Position numbers and translations under genes: made by a program. Below, in pieces: positions 10,457 through 19,221 of a stretch of 64,000 nt of DNA (its first letter is position 1; each line of letters starts with the position of its first letter). The DNA lies in NCBI RefSeq assembly GCF_024362385.1, contig NZ_CP101466.1:1426001-1490000 (forward strand), given 5' to 3'. A model generated the notes under the pieces. It ran no database searches. It worked only from the letters and a program-made list of their open reading frames with translations, and was not told the origin of the DNA. Source of the stretch: Arthrobacter sp. DNA4. GTDB lineage: Bacteria > Actinomycetota > Actinomycetes > Actinomycetales > Micrococcaceae.

Positions 10457-11908
10457 TTATGCCTTTGCATCCTGCAGTTCGCGGGGTGCGGTGTCGGCGC
10501 TGGTACCGTCCGTGGCGGATCCGCCGGCGGCGGCATCGCTGCCTGTTTCTTCCTCAACAAAGGGCGTGCCGTTGCGGGGGGCGTTGTACAGCGACTCGTC
10601 CAGGATGCCCTGGCGCTTGGCCACGATGGTGGGCACCAGCGCCTGGCCTGCGACGTTGACCGCGGTGCGGCCCATGTCCAGGATGGGGTCGATGGCAAGG
10701 AGGAGTCCGACGCCGGCCAGCGGCAGTCCCAGCGTGGAGAGCGTCAGCGTGAGCATCACCACGGCGCCGGTGGTGCCGGCCGTGGCGGCGGAGCCAAGAA
10801 CGGAGACCAGGGCGATCAGCAGGTACTGGCTGAAGTCCAGGTGGATTCCGAAGAACTGGGCCACGAAGATCGCCGAGATGGCGGGGTAGATGGCTGCGCA
10901 GCCGTCCATCTTGGTGGTGGCGCCCAGCGGCACGGCGAACGAGGCGTAAGCGCGGGGCACGCCCAGGCTGCGCTCGGTCACGCGCTGGGTCAGCGGCAGG
11001 GTTCCCACGGAGGAACGGGACACGAAGGCCAGCTGCACGGCAGGCCATACGCCGGAGAAGTACTGCTTGATGGACAGTCCGTGGCTGCGGATCAGGATGG
11101 GGTAGACCACGAACAGCACCAGGACCAGGCCCGCGTAGATGGCCACGGTGAACTTGCCCAGTGAGCCGATGGTGTCCCAGCCGTAGACGGCGACGGCGTT
11201 GCCGATGAGGCCGATGGTGCCCAGCGGCGCGATGCGGATGATCCACCACAGCACCTTCTGGATCACGGCAAGGGCTGATGCGTTGAGGGTGAGGAACGGC
11301 TCTGCGGCCTTGCCCACCTTGAGTGCGGCGACGCCCACGGCGATGGCGATGACCAGGATCTGCAGGACGTTGAAGCTGACCGACGTGGTGACGGCGCCGG
11401 AATCGGCGACGGTGGAGCTGGCGCCCAGGCCGAGGAAGTTTTTGGGGAAGAGGCCTACGAGGAAGGCCCACCAGTCACCGGACTTGCCGGTGTACTTGGC
11501 GTCTCCGGAGATGCCGGTGTTGGCGCCGGGCTGCAGCAGCACGCCCAGGCCCATGCCGATCAGCACCGCGATCAGCGACGTGATGGCAAACCACAGGAGC
11601 GTGTTCCACGCCAGCCGGGCGGCGTTGGATACCTGCCGCAGGTTGGAGATGGAACTGACCACGGCGGTGAAGATCAGCGGAACAACGGCGGTCTGCAGCA
11701 GCGACACATAGCTTGAGCCGATGGTCTGCAGCGTGGCGCCGAGGGCGCTGGGGTTGGCCTTGGTGCTGCCGGTGTACTTTGCCAGCAGGCCGAGGCCAAG
11801 ACCCACAATGAGGGCGGCGATGATCTGGAAGCCGAAGGAACCCGCCCACTTGGGGAGCTGGAATCCGGTCTTCCCTGCGGGGGAGGGGGTGCTTGTCTGA
11901 GTGCTCAC
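10457..11908 (-). CDS. Dicarboxylate/amino acid:cation symporter (DAACS, DctA/GltP family)
   Basis: 483-residue sodium- or proton-coupled symporter of the glutamate/C4-dicarboxylate family in the cytoplasmic membrane. Family landmarks are the FQIIAALIVGLGLGLL first helix, LLQTAVVPLIFTAVVSSI, the SRSSVGTLPLTQRV hairpin region and the PLGATTKMDGCAAIYPAISA substrate segment, followed by VMLTLTLSTLGLPLAGVGLL. An inserted loop near residue 150 (ANTGISGDAKYTGKSGDWW) is common in actinobacterial members. GTG 11908 is six bases from a TAGCTT -10 box, so it is probably leaderless. Substrate among glutamate, aspartate, succinate or fumarate is not decidable here. Confidence 0.9.
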   Translation of the reverse strand: MSTQTSTPSPAGKTGFQLPKWAGSFGFQIIAALIVGLGLGLLAKYTGSTKANPSALGATLQTIGSSYVSLLQTAVVPLIFTAVVSSISNLRQVSNAARLAWNTLLWFAITSLIAVLIGMGLGVLLQPGANTGISGDAKYTGKSGDWWAFLVGLFPKNFLGLGASSTVADSGAVTTSVSFNVLQILVIAIAVGVAALKVGKAAEPFLTLNASALAVIQKVLWWIIRIAPLGTIGLIGNAVAVYGWDTIGSLGKFTVAIYAGLVLVLFVVYPILIRSHGLSIKQYFSGVWPAVQLAFVSRSSVGTLPLTQRVTERSLGVPRAYASFAVPLGATTKMDGCAAIYPAISAIFVAQFFGIHLDFSQYLLIALVSVLGSAATAGTTGAVVMLTLTLSTLGLPLAGVGLLLAIDPILDMGRTAVNVAGQALVPTIVAKRQGILDESLYNAPRNGTPFVEEETGSDAAAGGSATDGTSADTAPRELQDAKA

Positions 11909-11914
11909 CAGAAC

Positions 11915-11962
11915 AAGCTAGACCTCCGCCAATATCACGTCGAACCAATATTGAGAAATATT
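11915..11962 (-). promoter_or_regulatory. Promoter of the dicarboxylate symporter with AT-rich repeats
   Basis: On the minus strand TTCGAC (11944-11939) and TAGCTT (11920-11915) form a promoter with an 18-bp spacer, ending six bases before the GTG. The island around and upstream of the -35 is unusually A/T-rich for this genome and carries CCAATAT twice (from 11929 and from 11945) plus AATATT-GAGA-AATATT (11947-11962), a possible regulator site. Confidence 0.45.
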
Positions 11963-12026
11963 ACGCACGCCGGATCGGGGCCTCAGTGGGAAATCCCCGA
12001 AGAATCAAGGCGAGCGGCGGCATTTG

Positions 12027-12881
12027 TTACTTATTCCCGGCAGGGGTGTGCTTAACGTCTCGTGGTTCGTGGTGCTTCCTGACCGTCAGGTAGAGGCGGT
12101 GGGCGGTGATCACGATCGCCAGCCAGGCAGCACCCAGTGCCCAGGCGGCCAGCACATCGGTGAGCCAGTGATGGCCCAGGAAGACCCTGCTCAGGCCGAT
12201 CGCAACGGCGAAGAGGGCTGCCGCTGCGGCGGTGATGATGCGGGCGCGGTTCGAGTGGAGCCGCAGGATGATGAGGTACGCCACGATGCCCGCAATCACC
12301 ACCGCGTTCAGTGAGTGCCCACTGGGAAACGATGCCGAGTGTTCGTAGGGCGGTACGGCGTCGCTGAGGTCCGGCCGCGTTCGTCCCACCAGGCGCTTGC
12401 CGGCGATGGTCATCAGCAGTGAACCCAAGCCCGCGGTGACGATCAGGATGACGGGGGTCCAGGAGCGGCGACGCAACGCGAGCGCCGCCATGATGGCGAT
12501 GGCGAGGACCGGCATGCCGATGGTCCCGCCAACATCGGTGAATGCTGTGACAGCCACATCCAGGGCGGGGGTGCGGAGGTCCTTGCTGGCCGCCAATATC
12601 GGGTGGTCAAGTCCCGCCACCCCGTCGGCGGCCACTACCGCTTCATAGACCTCGCTGAACGCGGCGGTCAAGGCGGCGGAAATGACCGCCCCCACCAGCA
12701 GCGTCAGGATCAGTGCGCCGTGCGGGCCCAGTACCTGGCTGAGGCGGTGGACCACTCCCACCAGGCGCCGGCCTGCCCGGGTGTCCCATCTGGTGAGGTC
12801 CTTGCCACCCACGGACGTGTCCTGGCGAAGTTCGCCATGCACCCCCGTCTCAGCCGGCGTCCCTTGGAGGTTCGTCAACAT
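12027..12881 (-). CDS. PAP2-family membrane phosphatase
   Basis: About 284 residues, an integral membrane phosphatase of the PAP2 superfamily (phosphatidic acid, undecaprenyl-diphosphate or related lipid phosphate substrates; active site outside the membrane). The three catalytic motifs are present: KRLVGRTRP (the KX6RP motif), SFPSGHSLN, and SRVFLGHHWLTDV with the second catalytic His and the Asp. Six or so hydrophobic helices are visible. ATG 12881 is preferred because GGGAG lies five to eight bases upstream; in-frame starts at 12896 and 12911 would add up to 10 residues. The substrate is not determined. A hairpin with repeated elements lies directly upstream. Confidence 0.85.
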   Translation of the reverse strand: MLTNLQGTPAETGVHGELRQDTSVGGKDLTRWDTRAGRRLVGVVHRLSQVLGPHGALILTLLVGAVISAALTAAFSEVYEAVVAADGVAGLDHPILAASKDLRTPALDVAVTAFTDVGGTIGMPVLAIAIMAALALRRRSWTPVILIVTAGLGSLLMTIAGKRLVGRTRPDLSDAVPPYEHSASFPSGHSLNAVVIAGIVAYLIILRLHSNRARIITAAAAALFAVAIGLSRVFLGHHWLTDVLAAWALGAAWLAIVITAHRLYLTVRKHHEPRDVKHTPAGNK

Positions 12882-12907
12882 CGTCTCCCTGCTCATTCGG
12901 CAATGCG

Positions 12908-12969
12908 CCACGGCAATTTAGTAAGCAAGCTTATTGATTGCCGTGGGCGCTGTCCACCAATTGCCGTGG
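12908..12969. repeat. Three copies of ATTGCCGTGG forming a hairpin
   Basis: CCACGGCAAT (12908-12917) is the exact inverse of ATTGCCGTGG at 12937-12946, and the same 10-mer recurs directly at 12960-12969, 23 bp on. The 19-bp interval between the inverted copies can form an inner stem (TAAG/CTTA), so the first two copies fold into a two-part hairpin. It sits between the DUF885 stop and the PAP2 start. It could be a terminator, an operator or a recombination relic. Confidence 0.55.
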
Positions 12970-13010
12970 GCATGGTCCACCCGCCAGGGATCCGGCCGGA
13001 GGGTGGACTG

Positions 13011-14696
13011 TCAGCTCAGCAGCGCCCGCCGCAGGGTATCGAGTCCAACAGAGCCGATGTTGAGGGCCCTGGTGTGGAACTCCTTCAGGTCGAACCCGGG
13101 CCGTGATTCGAGCTCCGCACGGATCTGTTCCCAGAGCCGCTGGCCAACTTTGTAGGAGGGGGCCTGGCCCGGCCAGCCAAGGTAGCGGGTGAACTCGAAG
13201 TTGAGCTGGCCTTCGCTGATGGGGAGGTTTTCCTTGAGGAATCCGTAGCCCTTGTCCGCGGTCCAGGTGCCGGTTCCCCAGCGTTCGGGCATCTCGAGTT
13301 CGAGGTGCACGCCGATATCGAAGACCACGCGGGCTGCCCGCATGCGCTGCATGTCCAGCATTCCCATATGGTCGCCGGGATCGTTCAGGTAGCCCAGCTC
13401 CTGCATGAGCTTCTCGGCGTAGAGGGCCCAGCCCTCGCCGTGGCCGGAGGTCCAGCAGACGTTCCGGCGCCACTTGTTGAGCAGTTCGCGCCGGTAGGTG
13501 GCGGTGGCCACCTGGAGGTGGTGGCCCGGGACACCCTCGTGGTACACGGTGGTGGTTTCGGCCCAGGTGGTGAAGGTGTCCTCGCCTGCGGGAACGGACC
13601 ACCACATGCGGCCGGGCCGGCTGAAGTCGTCGGACGGGCCGGTGTAATAGATGCCGCCCTCGTCGGTGGGGGCAATCCGGCACTCAAGTGTCTTCATCAC
13701 CTCGGGGATGTCGAAGTGCACGCCGGCGAGTTCGGCCACGGCCTTGTCGGAGAGGTCCTGCATCCATTCCCGGAGCGCCTCCGTGCCCTTCAGTTGCCGT
13801 GCGGGGTCGTTGTTGAGGATTTCCTTGGCTTCGGCAATGGTGGCGCCGGCCTTGATGGCGGCTGCGACCTGTTCCTGCTCCGCGATGAGGCGGTCGAGTT
13901 CCTGGACGCCCCACGCGTACGTTTCCTCCAGGTCCACCTCTGCGCCCAGGAAGGATCGGGAGGCCAGTGCGTAGCGGGCCCTGCCCACGGCATCCTTTTC
14001 GGGAGCGGCGGGGAGCAGTTCGGTGCGCAGGAATTCCGCCAGGCCGGTGTAGGCCCGGCGGGCAGCGTCAGCACCGGCGTCGAGCTTCTCCTGCAGGGCC
14101 GTGGGCAGCGGCCCCGCAGCCGTGGCGGCACCCGCGGCCAGCTTTGCGAAGAAGCCGTCCCCGGCGGCGTACTTGCTCACCTGTTCGATGACGATGCGCA
14201 CCTGGCGGGCAGCGGCGACCTTGCCCGCATCCCTGGCCATGAGCAGGGACTCGGTGTAGCCGCTGATGGCAGCCGGCACGTTGTGTGCGCGCCCGGCGAT
14301 GTGCTCCCAGTCCTGTTCGGTTTCGGTGGGCATGAGGTCAAAGATGGCGCGGATGTCCTGGGCCGGGGAGGCAATGTTGTTCAGGTCCGCATACTCCCAC
14401 CCGGAGGCATGGATCAGCAGCTGCAGGCCCAACCGCTCCTGCATGGCGTCCAAGGTGACGGCGTCCACGTCGTCCTCCGGCTCCAGGCCTTCCAGCGCAA
14501 CGAGGGCATCCCGTGCCGCCTCGGCGAACCCGGCGATGCCGGCAGGGGAGAAGTCCTGGTATTCCGTCTCATGTCCCGCCAGGCCAAGGGTGGTGGCAAA
14601 GGTCGGATTGAGCCTGATCAGGGTGTCGGTGTAGTTGTCCGCGACATCGTCGATCCGGGTATGCGGGCGCGTGGCGGGTGCAGTGTCGGTAGTCAC
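13011..14696 (-). CDS. DUF885-family protein, putative metallopeptidase
   Basis: 561 residues of the DUF885 family, long all-helical proteins thought to be zinc-dependent carboxypeptidase-like hydrolases. The key motif TVYHEGVPGHHLQVATATY (near residue 390) supplies the HExxxHH-type metal ligands typical of the family. Supporting segments are DNYTDTLIRLNPTFATTLGL at the N-terminus and EGWALYAEKLMQELGYL after the motif, with the conserved Glu. There is no signal peptide, so it is cytosolic. The start at ATG 14696 gives a normal family length. It appears to be a single-gene unit. Peptidase activity is inferred from the motif only. Confidence 0.85.
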   Translation of the reverse strand: MTTDTAPATRPHTRIDDVADNYTDTLIRLNPTFATTLGLAGHETEYQDFSPAGIAGFAEAARDALVALEGLEPEDDVDAVTLDAMQERLGLQLLIHASGWEYADLNNIASPAQDIRAIFDLMPTETEQDWEHIAGRAHNVPAAISGYTESLLMARDAGKVAAARQVRIVIEQVSKYAAGDGFFAKLAAGAATAAGPLPTALQEKLDAGADAARRAYTGLAEFLRTELLPAAPEKDAVGRARYALASRSFLGAEVDLEETYAWGVQELDRLIAEQEQVAAAIKAGATIAEAKEILNNDPARQLKGTEALREWMQDLSDKAVAELAGVHFDIPEVMKTLECRIAPTDEGGIYYTGPSDDFSRPGRMWWSVPAGEDTFTTWAETTTVYHEGVPGHHLQVATATYRRELLNKWRRNVCWTSGHGEGWALYAEKLMQELGYLNDPGDHMGMLDMQRMRAARVVFDIGVHLELEMPERWGTGTWTADKGYGFLKENLPISEGQLNFEFTRYLGWPGQAPSYKVGQRLWEQIRAELESRPGFDLKEFHTRALNIGSVGLDTLRRALLS

Positions 14697-14722
14697 ATCC
14701 CGAGCCTACCCGGTGGCGAGGC

Positions 14723-14953
14723 TCAGCCCTGGCTGCGTCTCCATGCTCCCGGTCCGGGCGTGGGGGCGAGCCGCAGCTGCTGCCTCCGCACCCAGTGCCG
14801 CACGCTGGCGGTCCTGGCCGGTGCCGGGCTTTCCCCGCTGAGGGAAAGGACGACGGCGGCCAGCGCGGCCAGCTCCTCGGCGCTCGGCTGCCCTTTGACC
14901 ACAGAGAGCAGGGGTTCGGCCTGGGGTTCCGGGGCTTCGGGAGACGCCGTCAC
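14723..14953 (-). CDS. Acyl-CoA carboxylase epsilon subunit
   Basis: 76 residues. The core [20 protein letters not shown] is the hallmark of the small epsilon subunits (AccE/PccE) that stabilise actinobacterial acetyl/propionyl-CoA carboxylase holo-complexes. The C-terminal half is Arg/Pro-rich and ends in a tryptophan-containing GAWRRSQG. Its GTG overlaps the beta-subunit stop by four bases (GTGA), so translation is coupled. Assignment rests on this motif and on position directly after the beta gene. Confidence 0.88.
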   Translation of the reverse strand: MTASPEAPEPQAEPLLSVVKGQPSAEELAALAAVVLSLSGESPAPARTASVRHWVRRQQLRLAPTPGPGAWRRSQG

Positions 14954-16533
14954 AGCGGGATGTTCCCGTGCTTCTTGGCGGGGAGGCTGGCCCTCTTGTC
15001 CCGCAGGGCGCGCAGTCCCTTGATGATCTGGATGCGGGTGTCTGAAGGGGCGATGACGGCGTCCACGTAGCCCAGCTCAGCGGCCTGGTAGGGGTTGAGG
15101 AGTTCTTCCTCGTACTGCTGGATCACTTGGGCACGGCGCGCCTCGACGTCGCCGCCGTCCTCGGCCACGGCTGCGAGGTCGCGGCGGTAGAGGATGTTCA
15201 CCGCACCCTGCGCGCCCATCACGCCGATCTGCGCCGTGGGCCAGGCCAGGTTAAGGTCGGCACCGAGTTTCTTGGAACCCATGACAATGTAGGCGCCGCC
15301 GTAGGCCTTGCGGGTGATGACGGTGAGCTTGGGGACGGTGGCCTCGGCGTAGGCATAGAGAAGTTTCGCGCCGCGGCGGATGATGCCCTGGAACTCCTGG
15401 TCCTTGCCGGGCAGGAAGCCGGGGACATCCACGAGGGTGATGATGGGGATGTTGAAGGCGTCGCAGTGGCGCACGAAGCGGGCCGCCTTTTCCGATGCGG
15501 CGATGTCCAGGGTGCCGGCGAACTGGAGGGGCTGGTTGGCCACGATGCCTACCGTGTGGCCCTCCACCCGGCCGTAGCCGATCATCACGTTGGGCGCATA
15601 CAGGGCCTGCATCTCCAGGAAGTGCCCGTCGTCCACAATCTGCTCCACCACTGTGCGCATGTCGTAGGGCTGGTTGGCTGAATCCGGAACCAGCGTGTCC
15701 AGGGCGAGGTCGTCGTCGTCGGTCTCCAACTCCTGCTGGTGCCCCAGGACGGGTGCCTCTGCCAGGTTGTTCGACGGGAGGAAGTCCAGCAGTTCGCGCA
15801 CGAACTCAATGGCATCGGTCTCGTCCGAGGCCAGGTAGGTGGAGGTGCCGGTGGTGGCGTTGTGCTGCCGGGCGCCGCCAAGGGTTTCCATGTCCACGTC
15901 CTCGCCGGTGACGGTCTTGATGACGTCGGGGCCGGTGATGAACATGTGCGAGGTCTTGTCCACCATCACCACGTAGTCGGTGAGGGCGGGGGAGTAGGCG
16001 GCGCCGCCGGCGGACGGGCCCATGATGAGCGAGATCTGCGGCACCACGCCGCTGGCATGGACGTTGTTCCGGAAGATGTCCGCGAACATGGCCAGCGAGG
16101 CCACGCCTTCCTGGATGCGGGCGCCGCCGCCGTCCAGGATGCCCACGACCGGGCAGCCGTTGCGGAGCGCGAACTCCTGGACCTTGACGATCTTTTCGCC
16201 GTTGACCTGGCTCAGCGATCCGCCATAGACGGTGAAGTCCTGGCTGTAGACCGCCACCAGGCGTCCGTCCACGGTGCCGTAGCCGGACACCAGGCCATCG
16301 CCCAGCGGTTTCTTCTTTTCCATGCCAAAGGCGGTGGAGCGGTGCACGGCCAGGGCGTCAAACTCAACAAACGAGTCCTCGTCCAGCAGCAGGGCGATGC
16401 GCTCGCGGGCGGTGTTCTTGCCGCGGGCGTGCTGCTTTTCGATGGCTTCGGGGCCGGAAGGCTGTTCGGCGCGCGCCTGGCGGTCGCGGAAATCGGCAAT
16501 CTTTCCCGCTGTCGTTGTCAGATCGTGGCTCAT
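14950..16533 (-). CDS. Acyl-CoA carboxylase beta subunit (carboxyltransferase)
   Basis: 527-residue carboxyltransferase chain that moves the carboxyl group from biotin to acetyl- or propionyl-CoA. The N-terminal half has [33 protein letters not shown] and the oxyanion-hole stretch [18 protein letters not shown]; the C-terminal half has [15 protein letters not shown] and [23 protein letters not shown] 16533 is favoured by GGAG about seven bases upstream; a TTG one codon earlier is possible. It forms an operon with the epsilon gene and is divergent from an SDR gene. Substrate choice depends on one residue in the acyl pocket that I have not modelled. Confidence 0.93.
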   Translation of the reverse strand: MSHDLTTTAGKIADFRDRQARAEQPSGPEAIEKQHARGKNTARERIALLLDEDSFVEFDALAVHRSTAFGMEKKKPLGDGLVSGYGTVDGRLVAVYSQDFTVYGGSLSQVNGEKIVKVQEFALRNGCPVVGILDGGGARIQEGVASLAMFADIFRNNVHASGVVPQISLIMGPSAGGAAYSPALTDYVVMVDKTSHMFITGPDVIKTVTGEDVDMETLGGARQHNATTGTSTYLASDETDAIEFVRELLDFLPSNNLAEAPVLGHQQELETDDDDLALDTLVPDSANQPYDMRTVVEQIVDDGHFLEMQALYAPNVMIGYGRVEGHTVGIVANQPLQFAGTLDIAASEKAARFVRHCDAFNIPIITLVDVPGFLPGKDQEFQGIIRRGAKLLYAYAEATVPKLTVITRKAYGGAYIVMGSKKLGADLNLAWPTAQIGVMGAQGAVNILYRRDLAAVAEDGGDVEARRAQVIQQYEEELLNPYQAAELGYVDAVIAPSDTRIQIIKGLRALRDKRASLPAKKHGNIPL

Positions 16534-16662
16534 CAAGTGTCTCCGGCTCTGTAGCAGGTCAGTTCTGTCGGCTGGCGGCCCGTGTTGTCCGGCGCTTTAA
16601 GTAGCATCCACACAAAAGACCAACCCTGCTGGCAAGTCTAGTGACGGTTTGGGCGCCGACGG

Positions 16663-16679
16663 CTGTAGGGAACCTACAA
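16663..16679. promoter_or_regulatory. Palindromic operator upstream of the carboxylase beta gene
   Basis: CTGTAGG-GAA-CCTACAA holds TGTAGG and CCTACA as perfect arms around GAA. It matches the site at 5676-5692 in 15 of 17 positions. It lies in the 215-bp region between the divergent beta-subunit and SDR genes and could control either or both. Confidence 0.6.
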
Positions 16680-16708
16680 TTTTCTGCGGCTCGAGCAACC
16701 CGATCGCA

Positions 16709-16742
16709 ATGTTACTCGCCGGTAACATAGTTGGGCTACAGT
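16709..16742 (+). promoter_or_regulatory. SDR promoter overlapped by a palindromic operator
   Basis: ATGTTAC (16709-16715) and GTAACAT (16722-16728) are perfect 7-bp arms around TCGCCG. TACAGT at 16737-16742 is a likely -10 box ending six bases before the SDR ATG (16749), which places the palindrome over the -35 region. This is the geometry of a repressor site. Lipid-metabolism TetR regulators often use such sites, but the protein is not identified. Confidence 0.55.
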
Positions 16743-16748
16743 GTTCCC

Positions 16749-17636
16749 ATGACTTCAAGCGACGATGCTTTGCATGCCTCCGAAAGCCCGTACCGGGCCG
16801 CCGGCTCCCTGGCGGGCCGGACCATCCTGCTGTCCGGCGGCAGCCGCGGGATCGGCCTGGCCATCGCCCTGAGGGCGGCCCGGGACGGCGCCAATATCGT
16901 CCTCCTTGCCAAGACGGGGGAGCCGCACCCCAAGCTGGCGGGCACCGTGTATACGGCTGCCAAGGAGCTGGAGGCGGCCGGAGGCCAGGCGTTGCCCCTG
17001 GTGGGCGACGTGCGCAGGGACGAAGACGTGGCCGGCGCCGTGGCCGCAGCCATGGACCGGTTCGGCGGCATCGACATCGTCATCAACAACGCCTCCGCCA
17101 TTGACCTCTCCACCACGGACGCCGTGGACATGAAGAAGTACGACCTCATGCAGGACATCAACGTCCGCGGCACCTTCCTGCTGTCCAAGCTGGCGCTCCC
17201 GGCGCTCCGTGCCTCCGAACAGGGACACATCCTGACGCTCTCGCCGCCGCTGAACCTCCACCCCTCCTGGGCTGGAAAGCACCTTGCCTACACCATGGCC
17301 AAATACGGGATGAGCCTGACCACCCTGGGCCTGGCCGAGGAACTGAAGGCTGACGGGATCAGGGTCAACTCACTGTGGCCGTGCACCCTGATCGACACGG
17401 CGGCCATCCGCAACATGCCCCACGGCGACACCATGGTGCTTGCCGCCCGCGGCCCGCAGATCATGGCCGACGCCGCCCACGCCGTCCTGACCGGAAGCAA
17501 CCTCGCCGCGGGCGCGCCGCCGTCGGGCAACTTCTACACGGATGAGCAGGTCCTCGCCGCCGCGGGTGTGACCGACTTCCGCCCCTACAGCCTGGGGGCA
17601 CCGGAAGACCGGCTGGTTCCCGACATCTTCCTTTAG
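16749..17636 (+). CDS. Short-chain dehydrogenase/reductase (HSDL2-like SDR)
   Basis: 295-residue NAD(P)-dependent SDR. The Rossmann motif is LLSGGSRGIGLAIALRAARD (TGxxxGIG variant), with INNAS for the NNAG motif near residue 115. The segment TGEPHPKLAGTVYTAAKELE is characteristic of the HSDL2-like group. The usual Ser-Tyr-Lys site is read as LSPPLNLHP...AYTMAKYGMS: Tyr and Lys (YxxxK) are present, while the Ser position appears shifted or replaced. The group is linked with fatty acid or acyl-CoA metabolism, consistent with its divergent placement beside the carboxylase genes. ATG 16749 follows a -10 box by six bases, so the message should be leaderless. Confidence 0.87.
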   Translation: MTSSDDALHASESPYRAAGSLAGRTILLSGGSRGIGLAIALRAARDGANIVLLAKTGEPHPKLAGTVYTAAKELEAAGGQALPLVGDVRRDEDVAGAVAAAMDRFGGIDIVINNASAIDLSTTDAVDMKKYDLMQDINVRGTFLLSKLALPALRASEQGHILTLSPPLNLHPSWAGKHLAYTMAKYGMSLTTLGLAEELKADGIRVNSLWPCTLIDTAAIRNMPHGDTMVLAARGPQIMADAAHAVLTGSNLAAGAPPSGNFYTDEQVLAAAGVTDFRPYSLGAPEDRLVPDIFL

Positions 17637-17720
17637 CAGGCCCCCTGCGGTGCCCGGACGGCCTGTTCCGCGAGGGCAGGTGGCTGGGTAGGACCCGGCC
17701 CGGCTCGGTAGGATCTAGCT

Positions 17721-18629
17721 ATGGATGACGCACATGCACCGGGTTCCCCCCTGAACCGAGGGGACCTGGCCGACCAGCGTTTCCTCGCCGCCACGGGGAT
17801 CCCCCGGATCGACGTCGTGGACTCCACCGGCTCCACCAACGCCGACCTCCTGCGCGGTGTCACGGTGGACCCTGGGGCATGGCCGGACCTCTCCGTCCTG
17901 ACGGCGGAGTACCAGACAGCCGCACGGGGACGCCTGGACAGGCGGTGGGAGGCGCCCCCGCTGAGCTCGGTGTCTGTCTCCGTGGTGCTGCGTCCCGTCA
18001 ACGCGGAGGGCAGGCCCCTCCCCACCCAGAGCTACTCCTGGCTGTCCCTCATCGCAGCCCTGGCGCTGCGTGAAACGCTGCTGGAAACGGCCGGCCTCCC
18101 GGCTGAGCTCAAATGGCCCAACGATGTCCTGGTGCGCGGCAGGAAAATCGCCGGCATCCTGGCCCAGCTGGGCCCCATGGTGGACGGCAGCGTGCCCCCC
18201 GTCATCCTGGGGACCGGGCTGAACGTCACGCTGCGCGAAAGCGAACTTCCGGTTCCCACTGCCACGTCCGTGGTCATCGAAGGTGCCCGCACCACCGACC
18301 GCACCGCGCTGCTGAAAAGCTACCTGTCCCACTTCGCGGTCCTGTACCGCAGTTTCTGCAACGCCGACGGCGACCCGACGGCAGGCATGGCGGGGGGCCC
18401 TTCGCTGCACAAAAGGGTTGAGGCCGTCATGGTCACCCTGGGAAAGCAGGTGCGCGCACAGCTGCCCGGCGACCACGAAATCATTGGGCATGCATCCCGG
18501 CTGGATGACTATGGCTCCCTGTTGGTGGTGGACCGGGACTCGCACGAGCACGTGGTCACTGCCGGTGACGTGGTGCACCTGCGGCCCTGGACATCCCCGG
18601 ACGCGCCAAACCAGGGTGGGTATGCGTAA
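17721..18629 (+). CDS. birA: Biotin--[acetyl-CoA-carboxylase] ligase
   Basis: 302-residue biotin protein ligase that activates biotin with ATP and attaches it to the lysine of biotinyl domains such as that of the carboxylase alpha subunit at 3.8-5.6 kb. Catalytic motifs are present: VVDSTGSTNADLLR, then TAEYQTAARGRLDRRWEAP (the GRxGR-type loop is written ARGRLDR), and LKWPNDVLVRGRKIAGILAQ with the biotin-contacting Lys. There is no N-terminal DNA-binding domain, so it is a monofunctional (class I) ligase, not a repressor. A TAGGAT box (17709-17714) ends six bases before the ATG, giving a leaderless mRNA. It heads a three-gene overlapping operon. Confidence 0.95.
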   Translation: MDDAHAPGSPLNRGDLADQRFLAATGIPRIDVVDSTGSTNADLLRGVTVDPGAWPDLSVLTAEYQTAARGRLDRRWEAPPLSSVSVSVVLRPVNAEGRPLPTQSYSWLSLIAALALRETLLETAGLPAELKWPNDVLVRGRKIAGILAQLGPMVDGSVPPVILGTGLNVTLRESELPVPTATSVVIEGARTTDRTALLKSYLSHFAVLYRSFCNADGDPTAGMAGGPSLHKRVEAVMVTLGKQVRAQLPGDHEIIGHASRLDDYGSLLVVDRDSHEHVVTAGDVVHLRPWTSPDAPNQGGYA

Positions 18630-19221
18630 AACCCTCGTGCCAGGGGAGCAGGTCATCGTCACTACCCGCCCGCAGCCGAGGAAGCTCGCCGGAGCCGCGG
18701 TGGCCTTTGTCCTGGCGCCTGCACTTGCCGCCTTCGCCAGCGCCTGGGTCATCCGCGGCGGCGCAGCCCGTGTGGCGCCGGCCCTCGGCCGCCAGTGGAC
18801 GCCATGGCTCGTGACCGCCTGCGTCCTCGCCGCCGCAGCCGTCTGGCTGGGCTATTGCCTGCCCCGCCTGCTGCGTTGGCAAGGCACCCGCTACACCCTG
18901 ACCAGCCAGCGGATGGTGGCCCGGTACGGCCTGCTGAACCGGCGGGACCAGCAGGTGAACCTGGCGTCGGTGCGCAACCTGACAGTCCATGAATCGCTGC
19001 TGCAGCGACTGGTGCGCTCAGGGAATATATCCTTGGAAACCGGGCACCAGGGCATGGTGACCTTTCGCGACGTGCCCGAGGTCGCCCGGTTCCGCGACTT
19101 TATCCTCGACGCCATCGGGGAACTGCCGGACGACAGCGGGACCCAGCCGGGTGGCGCGACGTATTACCCCGCCGGTGCTTTTCCGGAGGACATGAGAGAA
19201 GGTGGACGGGATGACCGATGA
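18622..19221 (+). CDS. PH-domain (bPH2) membrane protein
   Basis: 199 residues. Two hydrophobic segments (AGAAVAFVLAPALAAFASAW and WLVTACVLAAAAVWLGYCL) are followed by the bacterial PH (bPH2/YdbS-like) domain: YTLTSQRMVARYGLLNRRDQ, VNLASVRNLTVHESLLQRLV and GNISLETGHQGMVTFRDVPE. ATG 18622 overlaps the birA stop by eight bases, so it is translationally coupled. The function of this family is unknown. The hydrophilic tail overlaps the cyclase start. Confidence 0.82.
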   Translation: MRKTLVPGEQVIVTTRPQPRKLAGAAVAFVLAPALAAFASAWVIRGGAARVAPALGRQWTPWLVTACVLAAAAVWLGYCLPRLLRWQGTRYTLTSQRMVARYGLLNRRDQQVNLASVRNLTVHESLLQRLVRSGNISLETGHQGMVTFRDVPEVARFRDFILDAIGELPDDSGTQPGGATYYPAGAFPEDMREGGRDDR

